A stretch of DNA of 64,000 nucleotides from Lineus longissimus (lineage: Eukaryota > Nemertea > Pilidiophora > Heteronemertea > Lineidae): assembly GCF_910592395.1 (NCBI RefSeq), contig NC_088308.1:8573001-8637000 (forward strand), in the 5' to 3' direction. The notes under the pieces were generated by a model. That model was not told where the DNA came from, made no database searches, and saw nothing but the letters and a program-made list of their open reading frames with translations. Shown here piece by piece: positions 36,301-48,007 of the stretch (positions within the stretch are counted from its first letter, which is position 1; each line of letters opens with the position of its first letter). Both the position numbers and the translations under genes were made by a program.

Positions 36301-39300
36301 ATAATCTTGGAAAGAACAAGTTAGCAAATGGTTAGAGGAGTATATTAGCTAAAATATATTTATTTGCAGTATCTTAACATGTATTTTCATTGTCGAGTGG
36401 ACTGTATTTATTGGACTTGTCTGTTAAAGGCGCACTGTGCTCGGCAAAATAGCCGAGGTTGAATGTTTATCTGTCAACCGTGTAACTAGTTCTGCTGCAT
36501 GTATATGCATAGGTGACGCCACCATTCAATTTATTTTGTTTGCTTGTCAAAATGTGTTTTATACAATGGCCCTTCAACAATGTTCAAACTACCAAAATCA
36601 ACAGCAGACATCGGATACACTGTCCCTTTAATAATTATCAACATTGGCAACACTGTCAGTGTCACTGCCCCTTAAAATTTCACAAATCGCGAGACATCGG
36701 ATACACTGTCCCTTTAATAATTATCAACATTGGCAACACTGTCAGTGTCACTGCCCCTTAAAATTTCACAAATCAATGCATGCACTGCAATGTAGCGATC
36801 AGATCAGCTGATGCCTCTTTTGTACGCATAATATCATCAATTTTACAATGAATCTGTGCAATTCATTCCTAAACACGACGACACAAACCTTGAGTTGTGC
36901 ATAATTGGGGTCAGACAATGAACTATTGTCACATTCACAGTTGAAGTGGCACTCGGCATGCGACTCGGTATCGTCCATTGTATTTGCATTATCATGCATA
37001 AATAAACAGTGTGACGTCAAAGATCGCGCCAATTGTGATTGGCTGTCAGATGTACACTGTGGCAGAAGTATCCTGCAGAAAAAAATTTCGCTGACGGTAA
37101 AGATACCAGTGGCTTGCATAGCAACATGGCGCATGGTTTTATCAAAAATGCGAACTTGTAGGAAACGAAAAATGGTCGGATTAGATACGGTGAAAACAGC
37201 TGGAAAGGGGTTGGTAATGATCGGTTCTTTTTTATTTTCCTCCACTTATGATTCTATGTATAAATTACAGTCCAAGCAGTGATATTCTTTAAAAAGATTC
37301 CAACTTGATCGCGTCATCGAGTCATCGCGTCGTCGAGTCATCGAGTCGAATACCACAAGCCGTGTACACAGGCCTTAAGTCTAGAGCAACGTACCAGTTG
37401 GAAGTTCTCGAGTGAAAGTCTGACGGACACAACCACCGCATCAGACACGTTGTGAACTGGCCTAACAGCTCTTTCATACACCGACGGGTCGGTCAGTTCA
37501 CGCAAGAGTTTTCCTTCAGTATTCAGACTCCCTGAAAAATGTTAGATTATGCTTTATTTACTGCAAGGAACACACTCTTCTCTGATATATTTCTGCAGTA
37601 CCTCTAGTTTTCAAAAGCGAATACTACCGGACTGGTCGAAGGAAATGACCTAACCTTTCTTTACTCCATAAAGACTTATGTTTAGATAATTTGATCATCT
37701 ATGTACTAGTTAATAACAGTTAGCCCAGATGAGTCTTTTTGTAACTTTTTGAGCTCTGCAAATGTGTGTATGAAACGGTGTAACAGTGTACATTTAAACA
37801 AAGCACAGACCGTCATTCGCCGCAAACTGGATGATGACACCCATATACCAAACTCTCCCGAAGTTACCCGCTCGAAATTTTTCGGGAACCTCTCGATCCT
37901 CCAGCACTGCTATATTATTTTGAGCTTGCCAGGGCGTTGTAGCGCGGTCAATGAAGTCTGATGGCCCCTGGGCCCCACTACTAATGTGACCCAAGGCCCA
38001 CATTGCTTTCTCCAATTCAGATTGGACAACTGCTACGCTGTCTGGTTATACCAGCGCAAGGAGCTTTATAGTTGTCTCATCAAAACCTCTGTTGTCAAAA
38101 CGAGGCTAGCACATAATCCCATCATAAAAATCAAACCGATGTGTTTTAAAAGTCTCCTTAACACATCAACTTCATCCATCATAATGTTCCCGATAAGTTT
38201 CAAGTGGCCTGCAACCGTTGTATCTGCGGTTTCATGAAACATTAAGTAGAATAAAGATAACTCATCACATTAATAAGCCATGTCAGAGATATACAATGTA
38301 CCATGTACACTGTCACAAATATTCATGATGACATCCATTCAATCGTCATCAGGCAAATGCAAGTCCCCAAATGGGGACATTAAACGAAATTGATTGATAC
38401 ACATTACACAGCGACCTTGAACAGTGATGATCATGATAAAATGTTCGGGATGAATAAAGAGAAGAACGTAGAACGTTATTTCCTCTTGTCTTACCTCATT
38501 AATATGTGGGCAATCGCATCGCCCCATTCATGATCATGGTCGCGTGGGGTATGAAAATTTTCAACATTATTTTATGACCAGTCAATTTTTTTCTCATAAA
38601 ACGGTCAAAATTCTATAATTTCTTATTATTCTCTACAAATTAGATTTTTGAGAAAAGAAGTACAGCTGTCTTTAATAATTTTCCTCGGTTATCAAAGGAA
38701 TAAAGAATTTCGATATGTAAGGATTCCGTTTTCTTCAATTGAAAAAGAAGCCTCCAACTGCCCCGTGGCAATATCTAGGGTTACTACGCCGGTTATTTAT
38801 GATGACATCCACGTATAACCAGGGGTTTTCAATACACTCCGCCTCTCGATATTCCCACATGTACCCTATTGTATATGAATGATGCGTAGGAATGAGAAAA
38901 ATAAAATTAATCTCAGGATGTGATAATGGCGAACATTGAGGCCTCCCTGCCTGTAAATATCAAAACACAGTGAGCTATAGGGTAGGAGAAAAAATGCCTT
39001 GAGTCGCTATTCTACCAAAGGGCATGCAACGTTTGTTTTGTTGGAACAATAAAAAAGGCGCTATCTGTTTAGGCACGGCGGGTACCAGCAGCCCGGGACC
39101 AATAAACAGCCACATTTTTCATCGCAAGATACCCGAAGAAAAAGCTTAATCATGATATACATGTAAGCATAAAAATAAGGATTGATTGCAATTTAGAAAT
39201 AATGGTTTTATAATTGGAACGTGCTTACCTGCCCCGTATGACGGCGATGTCACGAAGAAAAAAACACCAAAAGCGAACGAAACACAGTACACTCCTGACG

Positions 39301-39304
39301 CCAT
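27348..39304 (-). CDS. Cys-loop ligand-gated ion channel subunit, nicotinic type (gene 2, intact)
   Basis: Six exons on the minus strand: 39,304-39,229 (signal peptide MASGVYCVSFAFG), 37,531-37,395, 31,164-31,120, 29,217-29,108 (WLPDMSIFN), 28,613-28,078 and 27,769-27,348. Together they give 441 codons in one frame. The Cys-loop is CRMKMTKFPFDEQEC. M2 follows SGEKISL with no proline-alanine-arginine insert, so cation selectivity is expected. The C-loop has no vicinal cysteines. The M3-M4 loop is serine/glycine-rich. An ATG eight codons further up (39,328) is also in frame; the inner one gives a typical signal peptide. Introns 1 and 2 together span 8 kb and hold many transposons. Confidence 0.88.
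29323..29391. repeat. Imperfect hairpin, about 26-bp arms
   Basis: CCCGAAACGCCAATGCAAAC and the inverted GTAAGCGTTTCGGGG form a stem with several mismatches around a short loop, just upstream of exon 4 of receptor gene 2. It could be a tiny MITE or a structured RNA; no further support. Confidence 0.5.
31348..31675. mobile_element. Palindromic foldback element, 9-bp target duplication
   Basis: ATAACTTGC lies at 31,339-31,347 and 31,676-31,684. The 328-bp element begins GCCGAATCGGTAGATGTCGT and ends with its inverse. Inner arms repeat short units such as CCTAAAAGGTACCCAGG and GGTTTCAAAAG in both orientations. It is a likely Mutator-type foldback MITE with no coding capacity. Confidence 0.85.
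32146..33511. mobile_element. TTAA-flanked element with a THAP gene (Kolobok-like)
   Basis: TTAA is at 32,142-32,145 and 33,512-33,515. The ends are AGGCCATATATCTAGGTTT and the inverted AACCTTGATATATGGCCT. The 1,366-bp element contains one clear gene, a 101-aa THAP protein. TTAA targets plus a THAP domain fit Kolobok-type elements, but no transposase catalytic domain is present, so this is probably a deletion derivative. Its right end touches the Harbinger element that starts at 33,515. Confidence 0.75.
32447..32752 (+). CDS. Single-domain THAP zinc-finger protein
   Basis: A 101-aa frame filled by one THAP domain, the C2CH zinc-coordinating DNA-binding fold. Cysteines at residues 4 and 9 (MVYCVAPNC), the HFHEFPKP segment, a conserved tryptophan, LCSDHF for the third cysteine and histidine, and the closing AVPTM motif are all visible. 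The protein ends 11 residues later with no coiled coil or nuclease. It lies inside a TTAA-flanked element, so it is more likely a transposon DNA-binding domain than a host regulator. Confidence 0.85.
   Translation: MVYCVAPNCVKASTKNNRMTDGTHFHEFPKPVERERRKLWIRKCKRLECWKPGPSAKLCSDHFIDTDYHMKPDICIQLNIKCHLLKTAVPTMSIAFNARGC
34164..34420 (-). pseudogene. Harbinger transposase N-terminal fragment
   Basis: Contains RLWTRPWIQMRQQHGAYHC, a stretch of LLRELRMSDKPSYKNF, then LRMDEGAFEELLAKV, which is the start of PIF/Harbinger (HARBI1-type) nuclease proteins. The DDE catalytic part is missing. Confidence 0.8.
34980..35110 (+). pseudogene. Harbinger transposase fragment, opposite orientation
   Basis: Reads DKPSYKNFLRMDETAFEELL and then ITKQDTHLRVAIPA, overlapping and extending the same protein region as 34,164-34,420 but on the plus strand. 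No catalytic domain follows. Confidence 0.75.
35370..37361. mobile_element. Foldback/Mutator-like element with 9-bp target duplication
   Basis: GTGTACACA lies at 35,361-35,369 and 37,362-37,370, itself the terminal motif of the Harbinger element it hit. Inverted ends start GGCTTGTGGTATTCGACTCG and continue for about 55 bp as repeats of GACTCGATGAC/GACGCGATG. A second inverted pair lies inside (36,166-36,230 and 37,028-37,092). An 86-bp-period direct duplication is at 36,609-36,775. No transposase frame was found. Confidence 0.85.
36609..36775. repeat. Tandem duplication, about 86-bp period
   Basis: The stretch beginning CATCGGATACACTGTCCCTT is repeated once with near identity inside the 35,370-37,361 element. 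Confidence 0.85.
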
Positions 39305-42300
39305 TTTTTTCTTAAATAAGAAACACATTCAAGCATTCCAGATCATGCAGTCCTCTTCTTTCGACTCGATCAATTGAACAAGTTTCAAACCTCTTGAACT
39401 ACAAGCTCCGGTGGTATCGAAAGAGTGAGAAGCACATGCCCGGATAAATCCACCTTACCCAATCGTAACCTATGATTTTTCGATACAGGGCATGTCTAGG
39501 CAATTCGAGTGCGCGCGCAGATCGCTTTGCTGATGCCCACTTTGCTGATTAATGATATTCAAATGTAAATACTGTAGACATAGGAAAAAGTGCCCACCAC
39601 GGGTAGCCAGATAACGAAGGAAAATGTAACCATTGAGATGCATTTCTTTTTTGAAAAGACCTCGATGTCTCTTCCCTGATCTGTAATCCTATTCCTAAAT
39701 CTGTATCACATGTACAGTAGAACCTCTCTATTAAGGACACCCTTGAGACTGACAGATGCTGTCCTTATTAGATAGGTGTCCTGATTACAGAGATCAAATT
39801 GAATGGAAACAACCAATTTGGAACCAAAACTAGTGTCCTTAATGGAGAAGTTGTCCTTAATAGAGTGGTGTCCGCTAAGGGAGGTTCCACTGTATATGCA
39901 CTTTAGAAAAGCGCTTAAAGCAATAAAGGTGTTACCATTACCCCTTAAAGGACCAAGTAATAGTAACACATTTTGGCATTATTATTAAGGGAAATATTAC
40001 CCAGCTGTCGGCTGCCCAGTCACTTCCTATTCTACACAGGTAGTTTCCATCAACATAATGCACAAAAAAGGAAAAATTCAAAATCTGACTGAATTATCGC
40101 GCTTTTCCGATGTTGACTCCGATTTGACCCGAGTAAGCTCTCCACGCATTGACTCTTTCCACGTTGAGCGATGCACTAGTATGGCGTTTCCTGGAGCTAG
40201 GATCTACCCCTTGACGTCATGGTGCTGATATCGACGGCGCTTAATTACCCCGCAACTGCGACGATAAATGGAAATGACGTTGCGTCTTGATAGAGGGGTG
40301 ACGTGAATTCGGATCTCGGCGTACACTCACGTGGCAAGTCTTTCGCGCCAGTACTAATTGCCCGTACTGAAAATAACGAATAACGCGTTTTCCTACTCTC
40401 TTGGAGCTGAAAAAAGCATCAAACAGGTTCTGAAAAATAATTTACTGATGAACCATAAGAAGAAAAAACATACAGCAATAAAAGCCGACTATTACTTTAG
40501 TGATTTTTTTTGTCTTCGCCTGTTTCATCAGTAACCTGTTTTTTCGGAATGTGTTCGGCTTTTTACCCATTTTGTTTCAACACTCTAATAGTAGAAACAC
40601 GCATTATTATCATTATTACCATTATCTTACATGTAGCGCTTACATGTATCGATTATAAGAACTACGACTGTGGAGTGGGAGGTGGCTGGGCAGCCGACAG
40701 CTTGGTAGCAATGGCCTTGATAATATCATTGGTCACGATAGCCCATGCATCAATGAACGATCAATCATCATCCTATTCGTTCTCTTAACCATTTGCCAAC
40801 TATTTGATTGAAGTCAGTTGGTGCTTGTTTTCAATGTGAAAAAACTATTTTGCTTGATTATTTTTTGCTTAACCTTTTGCAATGCATTTTCCGTATTACA
40901 AGCTAGGCTTTCCGCGACGACTACAAATTCCAGTGTCTACAGTATATCAAACATGGCACCAAGGTGAACAGGAGACAACACAGGCTTATTATAAACCGCG
41001 AGATTCGGAATGCGAAACGCGAGATGCCAACCTCGGTGAGAGTACCATACGCCACAGGATGCATTGCAAATATGGAACCTGAAAAGGCAAACATTCATGA
41101 GACCGAGGCTGTAGTAGGGAGCTATCCTTGTTTTGATGTTTTAATTTAACCTAATTTATAGCCTAGTTTCGATGGTCAGACTATCCCGCGCTATTTTTAG
41201 GGATGACCAGACGTTTACCAAGTGCCTGTGTTATCGGTCAATCATGTGTATGGTGACTTGTGCCGCCAGGCGTAACGGGAAAATCATCGTGGTATTATAT
41301 TCACAGTATATCTTGATAAATTGCAAAAACATTTGTGGTCAAGATGAGTATGCAGTTGCATGTAGCCTTTGTATCACTAGCCCTACTATCACTGAATGGA
41401 GAAGTGGACAGCAGCATCAGAAATGGTGATTGATTGTCATTGTCCAGGGAAGTAGAAAATCTTGTGGCAGAAAATAATGATTACTCATCTCGCGATTTCG
41501 CGATTTCTCATCTCGTGGTTTATAATAAGCCGACAACACATGTACAAATGCTATCATTTGTTCAATCGAAATAAAATTCCCAGGTGTGGATTTCGCGCTG
41601 GTGTTCAATTAACGAATGAAGATGAGGAACAGCAAATGGTTATTCAATCGAATACAAATATTGTTTGCAGTCGTGAGGTTCCCGATTCCGATGATATCAC
41701 GCTGATAACATGACTGTTTTTAGCATACTCAGGTGTCACTGATCTAGGATCAGTTGATAGTCGAAACAAAGGCCACGCTCAATTTTGACGTCGTGACGAT
41801 CGGGTAAATTGGGAACCTTCGATTTATATGAAGTAAATACTTTACTTATCACGATGAGAGCATGTTTACTCCTGCCCCGAAAATGCTATCGCGAATCCAA
41901 AAACTAAGCCGACGACCTTATGTTTCAAAATCAGGCTTTGGGGTGGCGAGCTGAGGCCGAGTCCTGTGATGAACAGCCAATCATTCACATCCGGCATTCA
42001 GGTTTTTGTCTCTTTCACCATCGTGTGTCTTGAGACTGTTCACCACAATCATGAGATGAGTTGGATATATCGGCATATACATTTCGTATAGCACGCCAAA
42101 TCCACGCATAACATCATCAAGTGGTAATGCGTAAGCTGTAACGCGTGAAATGTGAATAAAACAGGTCCAATGATATCATTTAACATGATTACATGCCATG
42201 TTTACGCGCATTAATGGATAATAATTGCGGCATTTACAAAAAACATCAACAATACTGTGGGGATGAAGCTGTTAAAGAAAAAGCAACATCAGAAAATGTG

Positions 42301-42741
42301 CGCATAATCAGATGTCAATACATGCGGCCATTAAGATATGTTTACGTTCGAATACTATTAGTAGTGCATACATGTCGGCTGTCGACAGCTAAATTAATAT
42401 GTATATTAGGCGGAATGGTTTTACAAATAACACAGCCATAGTTGCTATCCAAGCCAGCAATGGAGATTGGAGGATTACCCAACGGATGATTTTTTAGCAG
42501 GTCAGCGATTAATCTACTGATTACGTAACAAACAGTGTCCGCGAAATTTTGTGATATTATGAAAGTCGCTCAAAAACTTATCATTGACCACAACGTGAAT
42601 TTGTTGTCGATTTATTCCGTTAGTGTGATCCAATCAGACCAGCGATTGTAATAAAGGGTCTGTTGCAATACTGTACAAGGCAACACCAACTGTCATATTT
42701 TAGTTCAACGCAGTCTGTTGGAAGCTCCCCCAGGGACAATT
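39305..42741. promoter_or_regulatory. Shared upstream region of divergent receptor genes 2 and 3
   Basis: This 3.4-kb spacer separates the two start codons and must hold both promoters. No clear TATA or initiator was identified. It contains the TA-flanked MITE at 39,715-39,892 and an inverted GGGCAGCCGACAGCTTGGTA pair (40,003-40,020 and 40,687-40,707). Small frames such as 40,510-40,788 are not convincing. Confidence 0.4.
39715..39892. mobile_element. Pogo/Tigger-like MITE, TA target duplication
   Basis: The 178-bp element begins CAGTAGAACCTCTCTATTAA and ends with the inverted CTAAGGGAGGTTCCACTG. TA flanks it at 39,713-39,714 and 39,893-39,894. These ends (CAGT-GAACCTC and GGACACC) match the general look of pogo/Tigger MITEs. 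It lies in the head-to-head spacer between receptor genes 2 and 3. Confidence 0.85.
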
Positions 42742-45700
42742 ATGCGTTTTGCGCTGTTTTGGAGCAATCTCATTTTGGTGTCATTTACTGGTTCGGCGTG
42801 CGCATCGACAGGTAAGGACGCTTTAATTCATGTTGACGTCAGTACGGTTGCTGGGAAAAAACATCACATGTTGTTTCTTTTAACATGAAAAATCTCGGGC
42901 GATCGATTTATTTATCTTGAGCGATCGCGATAATTCCCTCGATCACCCGAGATAATAAGTCAGTCGATCGAGATCAAGATATTATCTCGATCGATCGGGA
43001 TAATAAGTCCTGAGATCGAAATCGAAAAAAAAAATTCATGATAAACCAAGTGATGTCATTTCCCAGCCACAGTACGTGCGCAATGTTGAGAGTCGAACTT
43101 ACAGTTATACTAGGCGACACGTACAAGATGTTAACGTTAACTTTGAACAAATACATCCCAAAATATCATGCGATATTTACCAAATCTCTGCAACATGTAG
43201 CTGTAGCGAGATCACTGAAACTTGTTCTTTCCAGTCTGTCATTATAGATATCATTGCCTGCATCACAATGTAGTTATAGCGCAATCAATATTGACTTTTT
43301 TCGACACTTCTATCTGCACCTGAGCGGGTTTGAAAAATCAATGTTCAAACGGATCGGGTGGCTAAAATACTATATTTGTTTTGAGACATTGATACGATGC
43401 CCTAGAAAGCATGTGACCTCATGACATCATGTTGTCTCGTTGTTTCATTCCTGCGTATTGATGTACTCAAAAAATTGAACGACAAGTCGGCATGGAGTAA
43501 TGAACTAACATGCTTTCTAACAAGCATGCAGGCCCAAGGTGGGTTAAGGTATCGGTTTGCCAAAGAGAAACACATGCTTACCGGGTGAGGAAATGACGAC
43601 GCAAAAGAAACAGACAAAATATTAGTTCATTTCCAAGGGCGTTAAGGCCGCATTTATTATTTCATCTGATTGTATCCTTCCAACACTGTAATGGGAGCGC
43701 CTTTCTATTGTGTTACCAAGGTAAACCAATACCTTTACCCATCGTGAGGCCCTGGTGAAACTTTTCAGGAAGCCTGAACGCTGAGGGTAAACTTATCCGT
43801 CAACTGACCGATCCTTCGGTTTATGAGAAGGCTGTGCGACCAGTTAGAAATATTTCCGATCCGGTTGTCGTGTCCATCAAACTCACAGTCGTGGATATTC
43901 AACTGGTAAGTTTTCAGGCCAGCTATAATTACAATGATTTTGATAATTATCTTAAAAGAGCCTAAAATTCCTTTAGAGCTAACAAAATCATGGAGCTAGG
44001 GCTACGCCGTTCGCTTAAAAATTGGAAATTGAATTCGTGTTTTTTTTATTACATGTATGTAAATGCACTGAATATTTATTTCAACATTATTGTTATGTAC
44101 ACCGATATGGATATATCGGGCGAATAAAAAATCGCGCCGAGTTTCAAGATTTAGGTTGTTCAAATATTTTATCGACTTTTCGTAATCGAACTAATGTGTG
44201 AAACCCGCGAAATATTGGTGGTATGGATAAACTACCGCACAAACTCACCTTTATTTGAAATAAACTTTGAATTTTGATACATTTTAGGACAGCAGCACAG
44301 AAACCTTGACGTTTTTCGCGCATGTTGGTATGGTGAGTATTTGAAGTGGTTCTGTTTTTCTTCTGAAGATTGATGATCGTTCGCTAGTCGACAGCAGCCT
44401 CCGCTCTAGTCTAGAATATCCAGCCCTATGTACGAAGGCATTGAAATACATCGCGATTTTATGCAAAGTTGTGTCAGATCTCAGCCAATGGTATTGCTCT
44501 CAGTCATGTGCAATCAAGCACGATCCGTTGTGATCTTTTGTAACTTATTTTTCAGACCAGAAGATAATTTGCTGTACTTTTTCGTCATTTTTTAGGAATG
44601 GAATGATGCGTACATGCAGTGGAACGAGTCCCAGTATAATGGATTGCGGTCAATAATGGTATCTGCAGAATCAGTTTGGCTACCAGATATCGGCATCTTC
44701 AACAGGTAAGCGATGGCTTATGAAATCCTGTGAGAAAAATTACTCGTCATTTTAGAGGTTTTCCCACTATAACCGAGTGAAGTATCAACGTGACTTCGAC
44801 GTAAATTCTTCACACTCATTAAATGAGTTAGTACGTGTTTTTCCAAAGACTTCAATTCTTAAGTCGGTAATTTTAATTACCCTATCACAACCTTAAGCGG
44901 CCAAACCAAATTCTCTTGATACCTAGTAGATAATACCACTATGTTTCGTTATAGGATCGATGCCAGCAGTCAGTTTAAATATGACGAATCACACAGAATC
45001 ATTTTGAAGTCAGACGGGAATGCGACTTGGGTACCCGGTGGAATATTCGCTGTCAAGTGCAAGATGAAAATGACAAAGTTTCCATTCGACAAACAGGAAT
45101 GTACGATTATAATTGGAAGCAATGCTTACAGTCCGCGAGAGCTGCAGCCTGTAAAGGGAATGCGACAAATGAAATTTCCAGATCTAGCGGAGAATGGAGA
45201 ATGGTCTTTGAGAGAAGAAGAGGAAATAGCAGCACGCGACTATGGACTGTGGGCTTGGAAAGAATATCACTATCGATTATACCTCAGACGAAATCCAACC
45301 CACCACGTGTTGAACATCTTGATCCCATGTGTTGCCATCTCTCTCCTGGTACTGATGGTGTTCTGCCTTCCTTGCGAATCGGGAGAGAAAATCTCACTGG
45401 GCATAACCACTTTGGTTGCCCTGACCGTTTTCCAGATGACAACTGCGAGCAACATACCCAAGAACACGAGTGAAACCCCCATCATAGGTAAGGCAAGATG
45501 GCAATGTTACAAATCATTGAGAACAGAACCCTGATTGCTATAACTAATGCATGCATTCATTAGATTTTGGGGAATTTTCCGATGCACAGTTTCGTGTTGA
45601 AGTCAGTACTTAAAACATTGATTAGGCAGCTTGCTTGGTTCATTATACATGTATATGAAGAAAACAAACTTGGGCAAAATGTATTATTTTGCATCAGAAA

Positions 45701-46362
45701 TACGAATCATAAAAAAAACAAGACCTTTGTTCCACCATAAAAAGAATATTGTCTGCTTTTTTAAATTTGACCATGAGTTTTAAGAACATTTAACTCATTG
45801 ATATTCCGTGTTCAAAATAAAACTTTTTGGCCTGATTTTTTTCATATGCCTGTAGTAGCTCATTTGATACTAGCATGCATGAGCGCCAAACGTATAACCT
45901 AATGTCGAATCTGGAAATTTGAATTCCAGGTTTTCTTGCTTTTCAGTTATCTATTTGACGGCGCTGACTGGTATGTCTGCCGCCTCGATCGTCCTGACCG
46001 TGCTGGTTCTGAAAGTGTTCTACACGCCCGCAGAGAGAGAAATGTCTCAAATAGTCGAGAGGATAATCCGCGGCCTTGCAAAGATCACTTGCAACACGGC
46101 GGCCAATCCACGAAATTTAACGTCTTCTTCCACAACTTTATCGGTATCCCCAATGCACAGGTCTCGCGAAGGTGTTAAAGACACCGACATTATCACGAAT
46201 CGGCCTCAGCGATACGTGAAAGAAGACGAACCTGTTACTGATCACCAAACACGGCTAGAGTGGACGGTTGCTGCACGTATTATCGACAAGTTCCTCATGT
46301 ACGTTTTTGTTATTTCAATGTTCATCATAACGACTGTTTGCTTTGTGATGATCTGTTCTTAA
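42742..46362 (+). CDS. Cys-loop ligand-gated ion channel subunit, nicotinic type (gene 3, intact)
   Basis: Six exons: 42,742-42,811 (signal peptide MRFALFWSNLILVSF), 43,769-43,905, 44,288-44,332, 44,596-44,705 (WLPDIGIFN), 44,955-45,487 and 45,947-46,362. All junctions are GT-AG and the sum is 437 codons with stop. The Cys-loop spans residues 156-170 (CKMKMTKFPFDKQEC). M1 is about 239-260, M2 about 264-285 (GEKISLGITTLVALTVF, cation type), M3 about 300-322 and M4 about 411-433. Residues 202-230, the C-loop region, have no adjacent cysteines, so it should act as a non-alpha partner or bind another ligand. Confidence 0.9.
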
Positions 46363-46599
46363 GTGATTCCCCTTTTATCAACAGTACATGAAACAAGACG
46401 TTCCGCTAACTAAAGGTCGACCACAGACTACTGCATATACAGCCAGAGAAGATTTGGCAATGTCAATATACCATTATACTTCAAACAGATGTCAAATTGA
46501 TATATATTTGACATCAATATAGCATGATGTCACTTAATCAACATCATTTGAGTGATGTCAACGAGACATCAACTAAGAAAAACAGCGATAGAGGTTACT

Positions 46600-47560
46600 A
46601 ATATCTTTTTTAATTCTGAACTTCACAACTTTTGGGTTGTTTTTCGCACTGAGGGATAAGATCTCGAAAAAATTTTAAAAAATGATCGGATAACTTATGG
46701 GTATAAATTTCATTGTATCTTTTCGTTAAATGGTTGACTAAAACTTTAGCGAAAGAACTGTGTGCATTCATGTGCTTGCTTTTTGCAAAGTCTAGTTAGC
46801 AAATAATTTTGACAGTATCAAATGCATGTAAACGAAACCAGCGGAAGTGGATTATTTCGACTAATCGATAAGGTATTGATAAAGTAGTTTGAGTTTTCCA
46901 CTGCCTTTGTTTGACAAAACACTTGATACGAAATATGTTGTGTTATATCAAGCTCCTTTGTAAGTCATCGAATTCAAAAGGTTGATACTTCAGATTGGTA
47001 AATGTATCGTGTTATCGAAGACTCATTTATTCGGTAGATTACATACTAACTCGATTATTAACTTCATAAGAGAGAGGACAGACGTAGTACACACTTCATA
47101 CTGTAACAACATACATGATTGTATCCGGCTTATAGGCATGACCACCTAACAGGGGCAGTTTGTGACTTCTATCTTCAAATAGTAATCTGGGATATAAAAA
47201 TTTGAGGTGAGCAGGTCATCTTATCATTTGCTGTTTGAGCACCACTGATTGTAGTGAGCATATGCCTTGCATTGTAAAACCGGTATTATGGTACTATGCA
47301 CTAGGAGTAACCTAACTGCCTGTCGAACAGCACTGAAAATCGGCATATCACGAACCGCGAGATGAGAAACTGCGACATATAGCGAGAAGAGTAATCCTTG
47401 ATTTTCTGCTTCACTAGATTATGACAGTTGACATATCCGTTGCTGCCGTCAACATCTCCATTTAACGCCAGTGAGGCCGAAGACAATACAGAGGCTCCTG
47501 TATGAAAATGCTTGTCCAAGCTTCATTCGCGCGCTTATCTCTTTTGGCGGCCATTTTAAG
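46600..47560. repeat. Orphan GPCR-unit flanks upstream of GPCR 1
   Basis: 46,660-46,900 matches the 3-prime flank of GPCR 1 (49,190-49,390) and 46,920-47,560 matches the 5-prime flank of GPCR 2 (50,220-50,800) and 52,560-53,340. A 3-prime flank sits here with no receptor gene ahead of it, which marks a deleted earlier copy in the array. Confidence 0.7.
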
Positions 47561-48007
47561 TCAAATTTAATCCATTTGAATCGAATCCATGGACATGAGA
47601 AACATTGTTTACATTGGATACGTATGCACGTTAACTATAGTAGTCTCAAAAATCAAAACACATGCTGCGCGCTGATCATTACTGCATGGGTGGACTGTAC
47701 TATCAGCCATGCGATAATCTTTTTTTGTGCATCTTTTGAAAATCTTTCTCAAAATCCACTCTTCAATGTTATCAGGTCAGGCGGAATGTCAGGCGAGTAG
47801 ACCTACGATGTAATATTATAAAGCCGGGCTCTGTTGCACTGTCGATGATTTTGGTCAACTTTAGATGAATTTTTCGGTTTCGTTTTGTATTTTTTCCAAT
47901 ATCTTTTCAGCCGTATCAAACGATACATTTGGACGATTCGTAAGTCTTCCGAAAATTGTATTTCCGAAGATTTCTTCTGAGGTCCAACGGTACGTATCAA
48001 CGTACAG

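Larger units (their letters stand above)
33515..37374. mobile_element. PIF/Harbinger composite, interrupted by a foldback element
   Basis: The outer ends read AGGCCTGTGTACACTAGCAA and the inverted GTGTACACAGGCC; TTA flanks both (33,512-33,514 and 37,375-37,377). Internal TIR-like tracts at 34,500-34,600 and 34,617-34,750 show at least two elements fused head to head. Transposase bits lie in opposite orientation at 34,164-34,420 (minus) and 34,980-35,110 (plus). The last 14 bp at the right are separated from the rest by the insertion at 35,370-37,361. The right end is about 20 bp from the splice donor of exon 2 of receptor gene 2. Confidence 0.8.

Noticed and set aside
40510-40788. 92-aa frame with a hydrophobic centre in the receptor intergenic region
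   Set aside because: No domain, no conservation visible here, and it overlaps an inverted repeat.
42890-43025. Cluster of GATCGAGATAATA-type short palindromes
   Set aside because: Short and imperfect, in intron 1 of receptor gene 3; no ends or target duplication, so left as simple repeat.
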